A DNA stretch of 64,000 nt from Actinomycetota bacterium (GTDB lineage Bacteria > Actinomycetota > Actinomycetes > S36-B12 > UBA10799), in contig JACJWU010000008.1 of the NCBI GenBank assembly GCA_020636995.1, positions 1 through 64,000 on the forward strand, in the 5' to 3' direction. Below are positions 1 through 8,370 of this stretch, in pieces. Position numbers and translations under genes: made by a program. Within the stretch, counting starts at the first letter, position 1. Each line of letters starts with the position of its first letter. The notes beneath the pieces were generated by a model. It was not told the DNA's origin, did no database searches, and saw nothing but the letters and a program-made list of their open reading frames with translations.

Positions 1-2185
1 TGCGATCGAACAGGGCAGACCAGTCGGTGAGCCAGGTCGCCACGACCGGTCTGGGGTCACTGCCTGTGCCCTGCCATTCCCCCGGTCCGGCGAGGTAGGC
101 ATCGATGGCCGCCCGGGCGTAGGCGACGTCCGGGGAAGTGGTGAACGTGGGCAGATCACCGGTGAACGGCGTGTCGCCACGATCTTGTTCTTCGCTGAGG
201 GACACGAGCTGTTCGCGTACACCGTTGCTCGTCCGCAGCAGCGGACCGACCAACGGTCCGGGGATCGGGTGTTCGCCGCCACGCATCGCGACGATCTGCT
301 CGGCTTGCGGGAAGAGTCTGGCGGCGAAGTCGACGTGGCCGGCTGTGTTGGCCAGTGCGGTGAACCGCTGCAGCGGCACGGACTTGGGCGGCTGCTGGGC
401 GATCGACAGATCCAGGGCCTCCTGCGCACGATCGAGGGCATCGTGCGAGCGGCGGCGGTAGTCGTTGAGTTGCCGCTCGTCGATCGCACCTCCGGCCATC
501 CAGTCCACGGAGGCCACGTAGAAGTCGCAGGTCTGCTGAATGGCCTGCGCCAAGCGGGCGTACAGCGTCTGCGCGACGCCCCGTGGCCACATCAGGAGGC
601 TGACCAGCAGACTGATGCCGAGGCCCAGGGCCACGTCGATCAGACGGGCTGTGGCGGTGTCCAGGCGAGCAGGCGCCATGATCGAGAACATCACGATGAC
701 CACGAAGCTGAATCCCGCCTGTCCGATGGCGTAGGACAGGGTGCCCGGTGTGTACGCCGCCCAGAACAGGGCCAATGGGAACAGCGCCCACCAGATGGCG
801 GTGTTGTCGCCGATCAGCAGGATGCAGACGACCGACAGGACCACGCCGGCCGTGGTTCCCACCAGCGCCTGCCGGGCGGTGCGTCCAGTGCCCATGGCAT
901 CGAACCGTAGGGCGCTGAGCGTGCCCAGGACTATCCAGAAGGGGTGCTCGAGAGAGACCGATTTCGCCACCGCGATGCTGATGGACAGCGCGACCGCTGA
1001 CCGCACCGCATTGCGGAACCACGGCGATGTCCAAGCGAAATGCGCCCGAAGCCGTAGCGCGATACTCGGAGGTCGTAGGGCCGCCATGGTCGGTGTTCCG
1101 GGGGGATCGGCGAGGACATCGCCCGGACGGCCCGCGATGTGGATCGTCTGATCGGTGATACGGGAGGTGATGAGGGTCGTGATCCGCACCGGGAAGGTGT
1201 CATCGATCTGCGTCCTCAGAGCAGTCGGGTCCTCGTGACCACGTTTGTCCGCCAGCCAGTCGGACATGGCATCGAGGTTGCTGCCCCGGATCTCGAACAT
1301 GTCCGCCGAGGACAGCGGCTCAGTGGGATGATCACGCAGTCGTTCGGCGCAGCGCCGCAGACTCACCACCACGCGGCGACACAATTCGGCGGTCGCCGAC
1401 TGGAGTTCGGGGTCGGTGTGGTCGGCCACGTCCTCCCATTTCTGCAGATACCGCAGGCGGGTTGTCTCGTCCACGAGTTGAGCCAGGGCGCGATCCGACG
1501 ACGTCACCCCGGAAGGTCGCAGGAGGTTCCCGTCGTAGTCGGTGTGCAAGGCAGCCACGGTGTCGTTCACGTGCGCCCTCAGCGGCTCGAGTTCGTCCGG
1601 GGGTGCGCCCTGGATCCAGCGCGCCTCACTGGCGTCGGCGACGGCGTCCAACACGTCGGCCACACGCCGGCGGATCGGCCGCTTGCTGTGCGTGGGCCAC
1701 AACAGCACCGCGGAGAGCGCCGCGGCCAGCCCGCCCACCAGCCAGCACACGAGATCCGGACCCAGTAGCGCCGGGGTCGAGGCGGTGATCGCCAGAACCG
1801 TCGCCAGCAGGAGCACCGACTGTGCAGCCGCGATGAGTCCTCGCAGTACCCCCAGCAGGCCGATCACCATCGCGACCAACGCCATGGCCGCCACCGACGT
1901 CCACACGTTCTGGCCGGCGTACGCACCCAGTACCAGCAGGGGAACCCCGGCCAGGGTCGTGACGATGTTGGCGGTGAACCGCTGCCGCAGTGGTCCGCCG
2001 AAGTCGGCGAAGACGAGCAGGGCCAGACTGGCGAACGCTCCCATGAGCGCTCCCTGGGACACCCACGGAATCTGCAGGAGCACGGCCATCGTCACCGGTA
2101 CGACTAGCGCGACCCGCAGGCCACGGCCCAACGCCCGACCGCGCGGGTCGTTGGCCAGCAGGGCCTTCCGGAGGGATTGCAGCAC
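1..2185 (-). CDS. FUSC / aromatic acid exporter-like membrane protein (3' end cut by window)
   Basis: One open frame runs from a GTG at 2185 to the window edge (728 codons visible, C-terminus missing). The first membrane block is near residues 12-130 (VALVVPVTMAVLLQIPW, then a GAFASLALLVFADFGGPLRQ segment). A soluble helical stretch follows, then a second hydrophobic block near 360-480 with AVALSISIAVAKSVSLEHPF and FWIVLGTLSALRFDA. Two membrane blocks separated by soluble regions are typical of the FUSC/ArAE efflux family (YccS, AaeB), which is thought to export aromatic acids or similar small molecules across the inner membrane; the substrate here is unknown. The start lies 18 bases after the stop of the upstream alcohol dehydrogenase, so the two are probably cotranscribed. 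The family call is fairly safe; the transport role is inferred from the family. Confidence 0.8.
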   Translation of the reverse strand, partial: MLQSLRKALLANDPRGRALGRGLRVALVVPVTMAVLLQIPWVSQGALMGAFASLALLVFADFGGPLRQRFTANIVTTLAGVPLLVLGAYAGQNVWTSVAAMALVAMVIGLLGVLRGLIAAAQSVLLLATVLAITASTPALLGPDLVCWLVGGLAAALSAVLLWPTHSKRPIRRRVADVLDAVADASEARWIQGAPPDELEPLRAHVNDTVAALHTDYDGNLLRPSGVTSSDRALAQLVDETTRLRYLQKWEDVADHTDPELQSATAELCRRVVVSLRRCAERLRDHPTEPLSSADMFEIRGSNLDAMSDWLADKRGHEDPTALRTQIDDTFPVRITTLITSRITDQTIHIAGRPGDVLADPPGTPTMAALRPPSIALRLRAHFAWTSPWFRNAVRSAVALSISIAVAKSVSLEHPFWIVLGTLSALRFDAMGTGRTARQALVGTTAGVVLSVVCILLIGDNTAIWWALFPLALFWAAYTPGTLSYAIGQAGFSFVVIVMFSIMAPARLDTATARLIDVALGLGISLLVSLLMWPRGVAQTLYARLAQAIQQTCDFYVASVDWMAGGAIDERQLNDYRRRSHDALDRAQEALDLSIAQQPPKSVPLQRFTALANTAGHVDFAARLFPQAEQIVAMRGGEHPIPGPLVGPLLRTSNGVREQLVSLSEEQDRGDTPFTGDLPTFTTSPDVAYARAAIDAYLAGPGEWQGTGSDPRPVVATWLTDWSALFDR

Positions 2186-2202
2186 CTTCGGAAGCGTAGT
2201 GC

Positions 2203-3171
2203 TCAGACCAGCACGAAGGCGCCGCGGACGTCACCGGCTTCGAGACGTTCCATTGCGCGCGGGGCCTCGGACAGTGGCAGCGTCTCGAACTGCGTGCGGA
2301 CGCCGGCCTGGGGCACCAGGGCCAGGAAGTCCCGCACGTCGGCGCGGGTCACATTGGCCACCGAGCGCAGGCTGCGTTCCCACCACAGATCGTCGTAGTT
2401 CAACTGCGGGATCCGGTCGAGGTGGATGGCGTTGATCGCGACAGGGGCGCCGCGGTCGACGGACTTCAGGGCAGCCACGACGACATCGCCGCTCGGGGCG
2501 AACGTCACAGCGGCGTCCAGCGGGACCGGAACCTGCTCGTCGTAGGTGCCGGCCCACACCGCCCCGAGGTCGCGCGCACGTTCGGCTTCCGCGGGCGAGC
2601 GTGTCACCACATAGCTCTCACAGCCCCAGTAGTTGGCCACCTGGATAGCGATTGTTGCCGAGGCCCCGAACCCGAAGAGGCCCAGACGCTTGCCCGCCGA
2701 ATCGGCGCCGATGCCGGCCACCCGCAGGCTGCGGAAGCCGATGACCCCGCCGCACAACAGGGGGGCGATCTCGGCCGGGTCGCCCTCGGGAAGTGGGTGC
2801 ACGAAATCGGCGTGCGCGGTGACGAGTCCGGCATGGCCGCCATCGATGTCGTAGCCGGTGAACTTGGCGTGTTCGCAGAGGTTCTCCCGGTCGCTTCGGC
2901 AGAAACGACAGGCGCCGCACGAGTGAGCCAGCCACACCAGCCCGACACGGCGTCCCTGCAACGGGCCTTCGGACAGGACTTCGCCGACGACCTGGTGCCC
3001 CGGGATAAGCGGCAATCGGTGCGGCGGCAGATCCCCGTGCAGGATCTGCAGATCGGTGCGGCACACTGCCGACGCCTCCACCCGGATGAGGACCTCGCCG
3101 GGTCCGGGCTGCGGGTCGGGCCTTTCCTCGACGGTCAGGTGATCGACGGCGGTCATCGTGGCGGCGTACAT
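2203..3171 (-). CDS. Zinc-dependent alcohol dehydrogenase family protein
   Basis: A 322-residue medium-chain dehydrogenase. The catalytic-zinc region starts at C37 (ASAVCRTDL) and continues with the GH pair in LIPGHQVVGEV. The structural-zinc cluster is C-G-A-C-R-F-C followed by NLC (about residues 85-99). The Rossmann fold is marked by GLFGFGASATIAIQVA near residue 165. The spacing resembles bacterial AdhA-type enzymes that interconvert alcohols and aldehydes with NAD(P)H; the substrate cannot be read from sequence. The ATG at 3171 has a CACACT hexamer 6 nt upstream, which suggests a leaderless transcript. It is followed by the FUSC exporter gene 18 bases downstream, so a detoxification unit is possible but only inferred. 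Confidence 0.88.
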   Translation of the reverse strand: MYAATMTAVDHLTVEERPDPQPGPGEVLIRVEASAVCRTDLQILHGDLPPHRLPLIPGHQVVGEVLSEGPLQGRRVGLVWLAHSCGACRFCRSDRENLCEHAKFTGYDIDGGHAGLVTAHADFVHPLPEGDPAEIAPLLCGGVIGFRSLRVAGIGADSAGKRLGLFGFGASATIAIQVANYWGCESYVVTRSPAEAERARDLGAVWAGTYDEQVPVPLDAAVTFAPSGDVVVAALKSVDRGAPVAINAIHLDRIPQLNYDDLWWERSLRSVANVTRADVRDFLALVPQAGVRTQFETLPLSEAPRAMERLEAGDVRGAFVLV

Positions 3172-3200
3172 GGTGCCAGTGTGCCCCCGGACAGCGCGCG

Positions 3201-3448
3201 GTGACGGTTGAGCCCGGTTGGGGATTGCCGCGTGACGGTCGAGCCGGGTTGGGGATCGGCCTGTGACGGTCGAGCCGGGTTGGGGATCGGCCTGTGACGG
3301 TCGAGCCGGGTTGGGGATCGGCCTGTGACGGTCGAGCCCGGTTGGGGATCGGCCTGTGACGGTCGAGCCGGGTTGGGGATCGGCCTGTGACGGTCGAGCC
3401 CGGTTAGGGATCGGCCTGTGACGGTCGAGCCCGGTTAGAGATCGGCAT
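3201..3448. repeat. 31-bp tandem direct repeat, eight units
   Basis: Eight head-to-tail units of 31 bp begin at 3201, 3232, 3263, 3294, 3325, 3356, 3387 and 3418 with no spacers. The core is GTGACGGTCGAGCC followed by GGGTTGGGGATCGGCCT. Units 1 and 8 are the most diverged. Units 7 and 8 change GGTTGG to GGTTAG, and unit 8 runs straight into the left end of the 109-bp palindromic element (GGTTAGAGATCGGCAT). The array lies upstream of the alcohol dehydrogenase on the other strand. Confidence 0.95.
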
Positions 3449-3541
3449 CTTGGTTAGTCGGCGGCTGGTTGGTTAGAGTCCCACGGCCGTATAGGACTAA
3501 CCGGAGTGCCGTGTCTCTAACCAGGATGCCGATCTCTAACC
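3433..3541. repeat. 109-bp palindromic interspersed element, copy A1
   Basis: Terminal inverted repeats GGTTAGAGATCGGCATC and GATGCCGATCTCTAACC (17 bp, perfect) enclose further GGTTAG/CTAACC motifs and an inner stem around CCCACGGCCGTATA. The same 109-bp unit recurs at 4528, 22033, 22216 and 49792. It has no convincing coding capacity. It lies immediately right of the 31-bp tandem array and left of the DUF559/AbiEi-like gene. Confidence 0.93.
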
Positions 3542-3643
3542 GGAGTGCCGTACGGCGCCCGCGGAGTTCACACGACTTGCCGCGTTATCCACAGAATTGC
3601 GGCGGCATCCCACCTACGAGCCGGCTGCCACAACACTGGGCGG

Positions 3644-4552
3644 GTGTTCCGTAGATCAGATCTCGCCTCATCAGGAGCCTCCCGCGCCCAGATCGACCAG
3701 CTCTGCAAGGAGTCCGAAAGACTCCGACGAGACGTCTGGATCGCCAAGGACATGGACCCCTGGGAGCGGCACGATGTGTTGGCGGGGGTGGTGTTGTCCG
3801 ACCTGCAGCCGAGCGCGATGCTGACCGGTCCCACCGCCGCCTACCTACTCGGCCTGCCCCGCCCGAAGGTGCCTCCGGGGCAGATCTTTGTCCGCGGTGT
3901 TCCGCGCGGCGCGTATGGGGACGATGTGAAGGTGCTCGGCGGCGCGGCCCCGATGACGATCCGTGACGGCGTGCGCATGGCCGACCCTGCGGTGGTGGTG
4001 GCGGACTGTGCTCGATGCCTGTCGGCACGGGACAGCTTGGCCATCGCCGATGCGGCAACCCACCAGCGCATGTGTGGTGTCGATGACCTTGCGGATGTCG
4101 CCGAGTCCTTCCACGGAAGACACGGTGTACGCCGGGTCGCATGGCTTGCCGAAAACGTCGATCCGGCGGCCGAATCGCCGGGCGAGACCTGGACCTGCAT
4201 CGTCCTGACGATGCTGGGCTATGCTCCGACATCCCAGGTGGTGGTTCGTGATGCGGGCAGGACCGCACGGGTTGACTTCCTCTTGGAGGATGGCCGCACC
4301 ATTGTCGAGTTCGATGGGCTGATCAAGTATCAGACATCGGCGGCGACCGAAGTGAACAGCGAGAAGGACCGGCAAGCCTGGCTGGAATCTCTCGGCTACG
4401 TCGTGGTGCGGGTTCTGTGGAAGCATCTGGCTGATCCCGAGACCCTTGCCGCCCGGCTGGCTCGCCTTGGTGCGGTGCCTACAGGCAAGCCGATGGTGCT
4501 TCCCGCTGGCTGGCACCTGGTGGATCCCGTTAGAGATCGGCATCTTGGTTAG
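3644..4552 (+). CDS. AbiEi-antitoxin-like / DUF559-type protein
   Basis: About 302 residues. The N-terminus (VFRRSDLASSGASRAQIDQL) matches the winged-helix opening of actinobacterial proteins annotated as type IV toxin-antitoxin AbiEi-family antitoxins. The C-terminal 100 residues carry an endonuclease-fold-like core with RVDFLLEDGRTIVEFDG and then YVVVRVLWKHL, the DUF559/Vsr-like arrangement with D and E-x-D acidic residues. No AbiEii nucleotidyltransferase toxin lies beside it. I place the start at GTG 3644 because an AACACT hexamer sits 6 nt upstream and the domain begins there; an upstream in-frame GTG at 3545 would add 33 residues. The gene is bracketed by two copies of the 109-bp palindromic element, and its stop codon lies inside the right copy, so its last residues (VRDRHLG) are encoded by the repeat. 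Function unknown; a mobile or defence role is inference. Confidence 0.7.
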   Translation: MFRRSDLASSGASRAQIDQLCKESERLRRDVWIAKDMDPWERHDVLAGVVLSDLQPSAMLTGPTAAYLLGLPRPKVPPGQIFVRGVPRGAYGDDVKVLGGAAPMTIRDGVRMADPAVVVADCARCLSARDSLAIADAATHQRMCGVDDLADVAESFHGRHGVRRVAWLAENVDPAAESPGETWTCIVLTMLGYAPTSQVVVRDAGRTARVDFLLEDGRTIVEFDGLIKYQTSAATEVNSEKDRQAWLESLGYVVVRVLWKHLADPETLAARLARLGAVPTGKPMVLPAGWHLVDPVRDRHLG

Positions 4553-4655
4553 TCGGCGGCTGGTTGGTTAGAGTCCCACGGCCGTATAGGGCTAACCGGA
4601 GTGCTGTATGTCTAACCAGGGTGCCGATCTCTAACCAGGCTGCCGATCTCTAACC
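4528..4655. repeat. 109-bp palindromic element, copy A2, plus an extra half repeat
   Basis: The 109-bp unit spans 4528-4636 (first base C instead of G) in the same orientation as copy A1. An additional right-end fragment, GCTGCCGATCTCTAACC, follows to 4655. The left end supplies the TAG stop of the preceding gene. The element fills the convergent gap before the threonylcarbamoyl-AMP synthase gene and could also act as a hairpin terminator for both. Confidence 0.92.
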
Positions 4656-4671
4656 GGAGTGCCCCGGGCTC

Positions 4672-5646
4672 TCAGCGCACCGCAGCACGAGCCAAACGAT
4701 CCCGAACGGCGACCGCCAGCGCTGAACCATCCGCAGGGGGCTGAGCCCACACCACCGGGAGACCCAGGGCGTCGGCGTCGCGCAGAGACCGGTACACCAC
4801 CGCGGCGTAGGCGCGTGTGTCCTCGGGTTCGGCCAGTCGCACGGCTCCCGGTGGCGTCGGCACGCCGGTCAAAGCCAGGAACCCCTCGCCGGGGGCGGCG
4901 CCGTTCCCGAGATGTACGGCTGCGCGAGGCGCGTAGTGCGATGCCAGACCGCCAGGGGCTCGCACCGCCGAGCTCGCAGTCGACACCGGCCGGCCCCCGA
5001 CGCGCTCGATCTCGTCGACCTCAACGGCTCCCCATCGAAGCACCCGAGGTCTGTCGTCAGTGCAGTCCAGGATGGTGGACTCCACGCCCACCGGGCACGG
5101 GCCGCCGTCGAGTACGAGGTCGTGGACAGGGTCGAGGCGGTCGCCGATGTCCGCGATCACGTCGGCTGCGGTGGTGGGTGAGACCTGGCCGAACCGGTTG
5201 GCGCTCGGCGCCGCCACAGCCCCGGCAGCCTCGATCACGGCCAGGGCGACCGGGTGCGCCGGGCAGCGCAGCCCGACCGTGTCCTGCCCGCCGGTCAGGT
5301 ATCGCGGGACATCGTCCGCAGCGGGCACGACCAGGGTCAGGGGTCCCGGCCACAGCGCCGCCGCCAGGCGGGCCGCGTAGCCGGGGACGTTCTTGCCCCA
5401 CGCCGGGAGGTCCGCCGGGCCGCTCACATGCACGATCACGGGGTGGTCGGACGGGCGGCCCTTGATCGTGAAGACCCTCCCCACGGCCGCACGGTCACGG
5501 GCCGCGGCGGCCAGTCCGTACACGGTTTCGGTGGGCAGGCCGACCACGCCGCCCGCAGCCAGGGCGTCGGCCGCGCGCGCAACCGCACCAGGTTCGACAT
5601 GGCCGGAGCGCCACGCCGGGGTCACAAGGTCATCGGACATAGCCAT
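4672..5646 (-). CDS. tsaC: L-threonylcarbamoyladenylate synthase (Sua5/TsaC type)
   Basis: 324 residues. Makes threonylcarbamoyl-AMP from threonine, bicarbonate and ATP for the t6A37 modification of ANN-decoding tRNAs, in the cytoplasm. The YrdC domain shows GVVGLPTETVYGLAA near residue 33, KGRPSDHPVIVHV near 62 and the PVGVESTILDC motif near 160. A C-terminal Sua5 domain follows (GGLASHYAPRAAVHL near 255), so this is the long Sua5 form rather than the short TsaC form. The ATG at 5646 overlaps the end of the upstream membrane-protein gene by 25 bases, which implies translational coupling. The gene ends against repeat A2. Confidence 0.93.
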   Translation of the reverse strand: MAMSDDLVTPAWRSGHVEPGAVARAADALAAGGVVGLPTETVYGLAAAARDRAAVGRVFTIKGRPSDHPVIVHVSGPADLPAWGKNVPGYAARLAAALWPGPLTLVVPAADDVPRYLTGGQDTVGLRCPAHPVALAVIEAAGAVAAPSANRFGQVSPTTAADVIADIGDRLDPVHDLVLDGGPCPVGVESTILDCTDDRPRVLRWGAVEVDEIERVGGRPVSTASSAVRAPGGLASHYAPRAAVHLGNGAAPGEGFLALTGVPTPPGAVRLAEPEDTRAYAAVVYRSLRDADALGLPVVWAQPPADGSALAVAVRDRLARAAVR

Positions 5647-7079
5647 CGATCGACCACATTGCTCCTGATCCGCGTGCAGTTGTCGTAGTCAATGGTCCCG
5701 ATCGCCGGATCCACCTGCGACGGCGGCCTCCCGGTGACCACCCACACCCGGGGAGCATCAGTGAGTTCGGACACCAGCCATCCCCGCAAGGGTGTCCCCG
5801 TGAAGTCCTTCTGAACCACATGCACTGTCGCCTCCGCGGGGAGATTGCCGGGCAGCAGGAAGGTGGCGGGGTACTGCCCGTCGACGAGCACGACGTCGCC
5901 CGGCCGCACGGCGTCGAAGGCGCCGGGCTCCACCGCGAACCATGTGTCGCCGAACGCCACCCGCCGCCCTTGCGCCGACTGGGTCGCAACACCCGTGACC
6001 ACGATCGCGATCACGGCGACCGCCATGGCGATGCGGTGGCTCAAGACCAGCGTCAAGCACCAGACCAGGAGCACGCCCACAAGCATCTCCGCGGGGATCG
6101 CGTAACGGAGCACCCCGAAGACGGCCAGCCAGAGCACCGCGCCTACGGCGGCGAACGTCATCACAGCAACTGCTGGTCGGGTCACCGAGCGGTACCCGAT
6201 GAGGGCCAGCAACAGGATGAGCCCGAGGGCCAGCCACCGCGGATCCCGCACCGACAGGTCCAGGACGCGGGCCGTCCCGGTGGCCATGTCCCACGGCCAG
6301 TGCAGCCATTCCCGAGCGCCGGTCACGCCGTAACGCTCGTCGGTCAGTGTTTCGGCGGGATACCAGCGGCTGCCGAAGATCGTGTTCCAGAAGGGGAAGG
6401 CCGGGCTCTCGTAGGTGCGCCACAACTGCCAGGCCCACCATGCCCCGGTGAGCATCCAGCCGACCGCCGCGCCGATCAGCCACATCCCCAGCCGTACCAG
6501 CCGCCGGTCCCCCATCACGAACAGGGCGGCCACGGCCGCGATCGCGAACGGGGCACTGGTGTACTTCAGTCCGACCGCCGCGCCGGCCAGGACACCGGCC
6601 CACGCCGCCGGCCACACGCCGTCGCGCAGCAGGAGCAGGAGACCGCCCAGCAGCATGGTCGCCAGCCAGACATCGCTGTAGCTCGTACCGACCTCGCTGC
6701 GGAAGCCCGCGCCCACCATTGCGGCGGCGGCAGCGGTGGTACTGAGCGTGAGCAACCATCCGCCGGTGGCCGGGATGATCCGCGCGGCGATGCGGCGCGA
6801 CACCACCGCGGCGGTCCCGGCCATGGCGCCGAGAACGGCTTGCGCGGCGACCGGGGGCAGGTACGTGACCAGCACGTAGAAGGGCACCTGGGGCAAGGGG
6901 TTCTGGAACCGTCCCCCGTACAGGTCGGGGTCGGTGAAACCGCCGTGGAACAACTGCCACGGGTACCAGTAGTGGTACTGCAGCTGATCCCAGTTGGCGT
7001 CCTGTCCGAGCAGTGCGGCCACGAGTGCGCAGACGCCGATCAGCGCGAGGTCGACGACGAGGTTCCAGCGGCGCACCAC
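5622..7079 (-). CDS. Multi-pass membrane protein, GT-C / GT87-like glycosyltransferase candidate
   Basis: 485 residues with about ten hydrophobic segments (for example LALIGVCALVAALLG near residue 11, ALGLILLLALIG, then AVMTFAAVGAVLWLAVFGVL). An N-terminal extracytoplasmic loop holds acidic and aromatic residues (GQDANWDQLQYHYW), reminiscent of the first loop of polyprenyl-phosphate-dependent GT-C mannosyl or arabinosyl transferases. A short periplasmic domain closes the protein. I cannot name a substrate; another polytopic family is possible. It overlaps tsaC by 25 bases. No strong ribosome-binding site is visible before the GTG at 7079. Confidence 0.6.
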   Translation of the reverse strand: MVRRWNLVVDLALIGVCALVAALLGQDANWDQLQYHYWYPWQLFHGGFTDPDLYGGRFQNPLPQVPFYVLVTYLPPVAAQAVLGAMAGTAAVVSRRIAARIIPATGGWLLTLSTTAAAAAMVGAGFRSEVGTSYSDVWLATMLLGGLLLLLRDGVWPAAWAGVLAGAAVGLKYTSAPFAIAAVAALFVMGDRRLVRLGMWLIGAAVGWMLTGAWWAWQLWRTYESPAFPFWNTIFGSRWYPAETLTDERYGVTGAREWLHWPWDMATGTARVLDLSVRDPRWLALGLILLLALIGYRSVTRPAVAVMTFAAVGAVLWLAVFGVLRYAIPAEMLVGVLLVWCLTLVLSHRIAMAVAVIAIVVTGVATQSAQGRRVAFGDTWFAVEPGAFDAVRPGDVVLVDGQYPATFLLPGNLPAEATVHVVQKDFTGTPLRGWLVSELTDAPRVWVVTGRPPSQVDPAIGTIDYDNCTRIRSNVVDRWLCPMTL

Positions 7080-7133
7080 GCCATTGTTGCGTGGCGGGAT
7101 CGCTACGCCGGTGATTGCTCCGCTGCTACAGCC

Positions 7134-7844
7134 CTAGGAACGGTAGACGTAGACCTTGGTCCCGATCGGGGAGGACCGGTAGATCTCCCGGGCATCGCGG
7201 TACACCCGGACGTTGACACACCCCAGCGAGGCGCCGTTGTAGCCGTCGCGGTGGAAGCCGGGGGAGTAGTGCACCGCCTGGCCGCCGCTGAAGAACAGTG
7301 AGTACGGCATCGGTGTGTGCGCCAGGTCGCTGATCAAGTAGCGGATCTTTGAGAACACCCGGAACCTGCCGTTGCGGGTGGGGGTCTGCTCGGCGCCGAA
7401 CCTGACATCCGTCACCAACTGCTGCTTGCCGTTCTTCATCATGCGCAGCACCAACTGCGTCTTGTCGATGCACAGCACGCGGCCGTCCTTGCAGGCCGCC
7501 GGCAACTTCCCGTTGCCGTAGAGCTTCTTGAGTTTCAGCGCCGGTGCCTTGGTCACGTTGCCCGTGGGCCAGTAGCCGAACTTGTCCTGGAAGGACTTGT
7601 ACGCCTTGACGGTCTTCTTGTCGAACACGCCCGTTGTGGGGGCCGTCTTGCCGACCCCATTGAGCTGCTCCTGGATCCGCTCCACCGAGCGGCCCTGCAT
7701 CCCGGGCCGGATCTTGGCCTTGCCCTTGTAGACGTCCTGCAGTGGTGGGGCCTTCTTGACTTCTTCAGCCGTCGGCGTCGGGGTCGGGGCAGGGGTCTCC
7801 TCGGCGGGGAGCAGGAAGACGGCAGCGGCCAGGGCGTCGATCAC
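7134..7844 (-). CDS. L,D-transpeptidase (YkuD) with peptidoglycan-binding domain
   Basis: 236 residues. A hydrophobic N-terminus (LAAAVFLLPA) and a TP-rich linker precede a PG_binding_1 domain (RPGMQGRSVERIQEQLNGVG, TGVFDKKTVKAYKSFQDKFG), then a YkuD domain. The catalytic signature is H-R-D-G-Y-N-G-A-S-L-G-C-V-N-V-R at about residues 203-218, with the nucleophile Cys in SLGC. Such enzymes form 3-3 peptidoglycan crosslinks or anchor proteins outside the membrane. The frame stays open further upstream, but that part overlaps the divergent fluoride-channel gene. I take the GTG at 7844, which has GACACT 6 nt upstream; ATG 7907 is the alternative and would give a more normal basic signal-peptide start. 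Confidence 0.85.
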   Translation of the reverse strand: MIDALAAAVFLLPAEETPAPTPTPTAEEVKKAPPLQDVYKGKAKIRPGMQGRSVERIQEQLNGVGKTAPTTGVFDKKTVKAYKSFQDKFGYWPTGNVTKAPALKLKKLYGNGKLPAACKDGRVLCIDKTQLVLRMMKNGKQQLVTDVRFGAEQTPTRNGRFRVFSKIRYLISDLAHTPMPYSLFFSGGQAVHYSPGFHRDGYNGASLGCVNVRVYRDAREIYRSSPIGTKVYVYRS

Positions 7845-7920
7845 CCTTCCAGTGTCACCCGAGCGTCGCGGCGGATCAACACCGCCTTCGGATGAGTCCC
7901 ACGCCATTAGGCTGTGACGC

Positions 7921-8370
7921 GTGTTATCGCCAGGGGAGGAGCCGGTCGACCCGGATGTGATCCCCGGCGACGTTCCGCAGTCGCGTGTCTGGGACATTCT
8001 GCTCGTCGTGGCCCTCGGGGGCGCCCTCGGCGGGGCCGCCCGGGAAGCCGTCAATCTCGCGCTGGCGGGACATCTCTTCCCCTGGGCCACCTTCACTGTC
8101 AACGTCGTCGGCTCCCTGTTGATCGGGGTGCTCATGTACTACGTGGTCGAGGTGAACCCCGACCACAGGTACGTGCGGCCGTTCCTCGGCGTCGGCGTGT
8201 TGGGGGGTTTCACGACGTTCTCCGCCTATGCCGTGGAGACCCGCGGGTTGCTCACGGACGGACAGGTCCCGTTGGCGCTGCTCTACGTGTTCGGCAGTCT
8301 CCTGCTGGCGCTGCTGGCCACGTGGGCCGGACTCGGGCTCGGTCGACGGCTGATGGGGGGCGACCGGTGA
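7921..8370 (+). CDS. crcB: Fluoride efflux channel FluC/CrcB, first subunit
   Basis: 149 residues, four membrane helices. Hallmarks are GGALGGAAREAVNL near residue 38, the pore segment FPWATFTVNVVGSLLIG and the GGFTTFSAYAVET motif that carries the phenylalanines and the sodium-site turn. Exports fluoride passively across the cytoplasmic membrane. The TAGGCT hexamer at 7908-7913 lies 7 nt before the GTG at 7921, so the mRNA is probably leaderless; no fluoride riboswitch fits in that space. About 30 extra hydrophilic N-terminal residues precede the first helix. The gene overlaps the second crcB by 4 bases, as in heterodimeric Fluc pairs. Confidence 0.93.
   Translation: MLSPGEEPVDPDVIPGDVPQSRVWDILLVVALGGALGGAAREAVNLALAGHLFPWATFTVNVVGSLLIGVLMYYVVEVNPDHRYVRPFLGVGVLGGFTTFSAYAVETRGLLTDGQVPLALLYVFGSLLLALLATWAGLGLGRRLMGGDR

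Noticed and set aside
3201..3448. CRISPR array at the 31-bp repeats
   Set aside because: The units are directly contiguous with no spacers, and no cas gene is present.
3433..3541. Telomere-like GGTTAG repeats
   Set aside because: The motifs are in inverted pairs inside a fixed 109-bp unit, not in tandem, and occur in the interior of the sequence.
3545..3643. N-terminal extension of the DUF559/AbiEi-like protein from GTG 3545
   Set aside because: The extra 33 residues do not resemble the family, and an AACACT hexamer sits at the right distance before GTG 3644; kept only as an alternative start.
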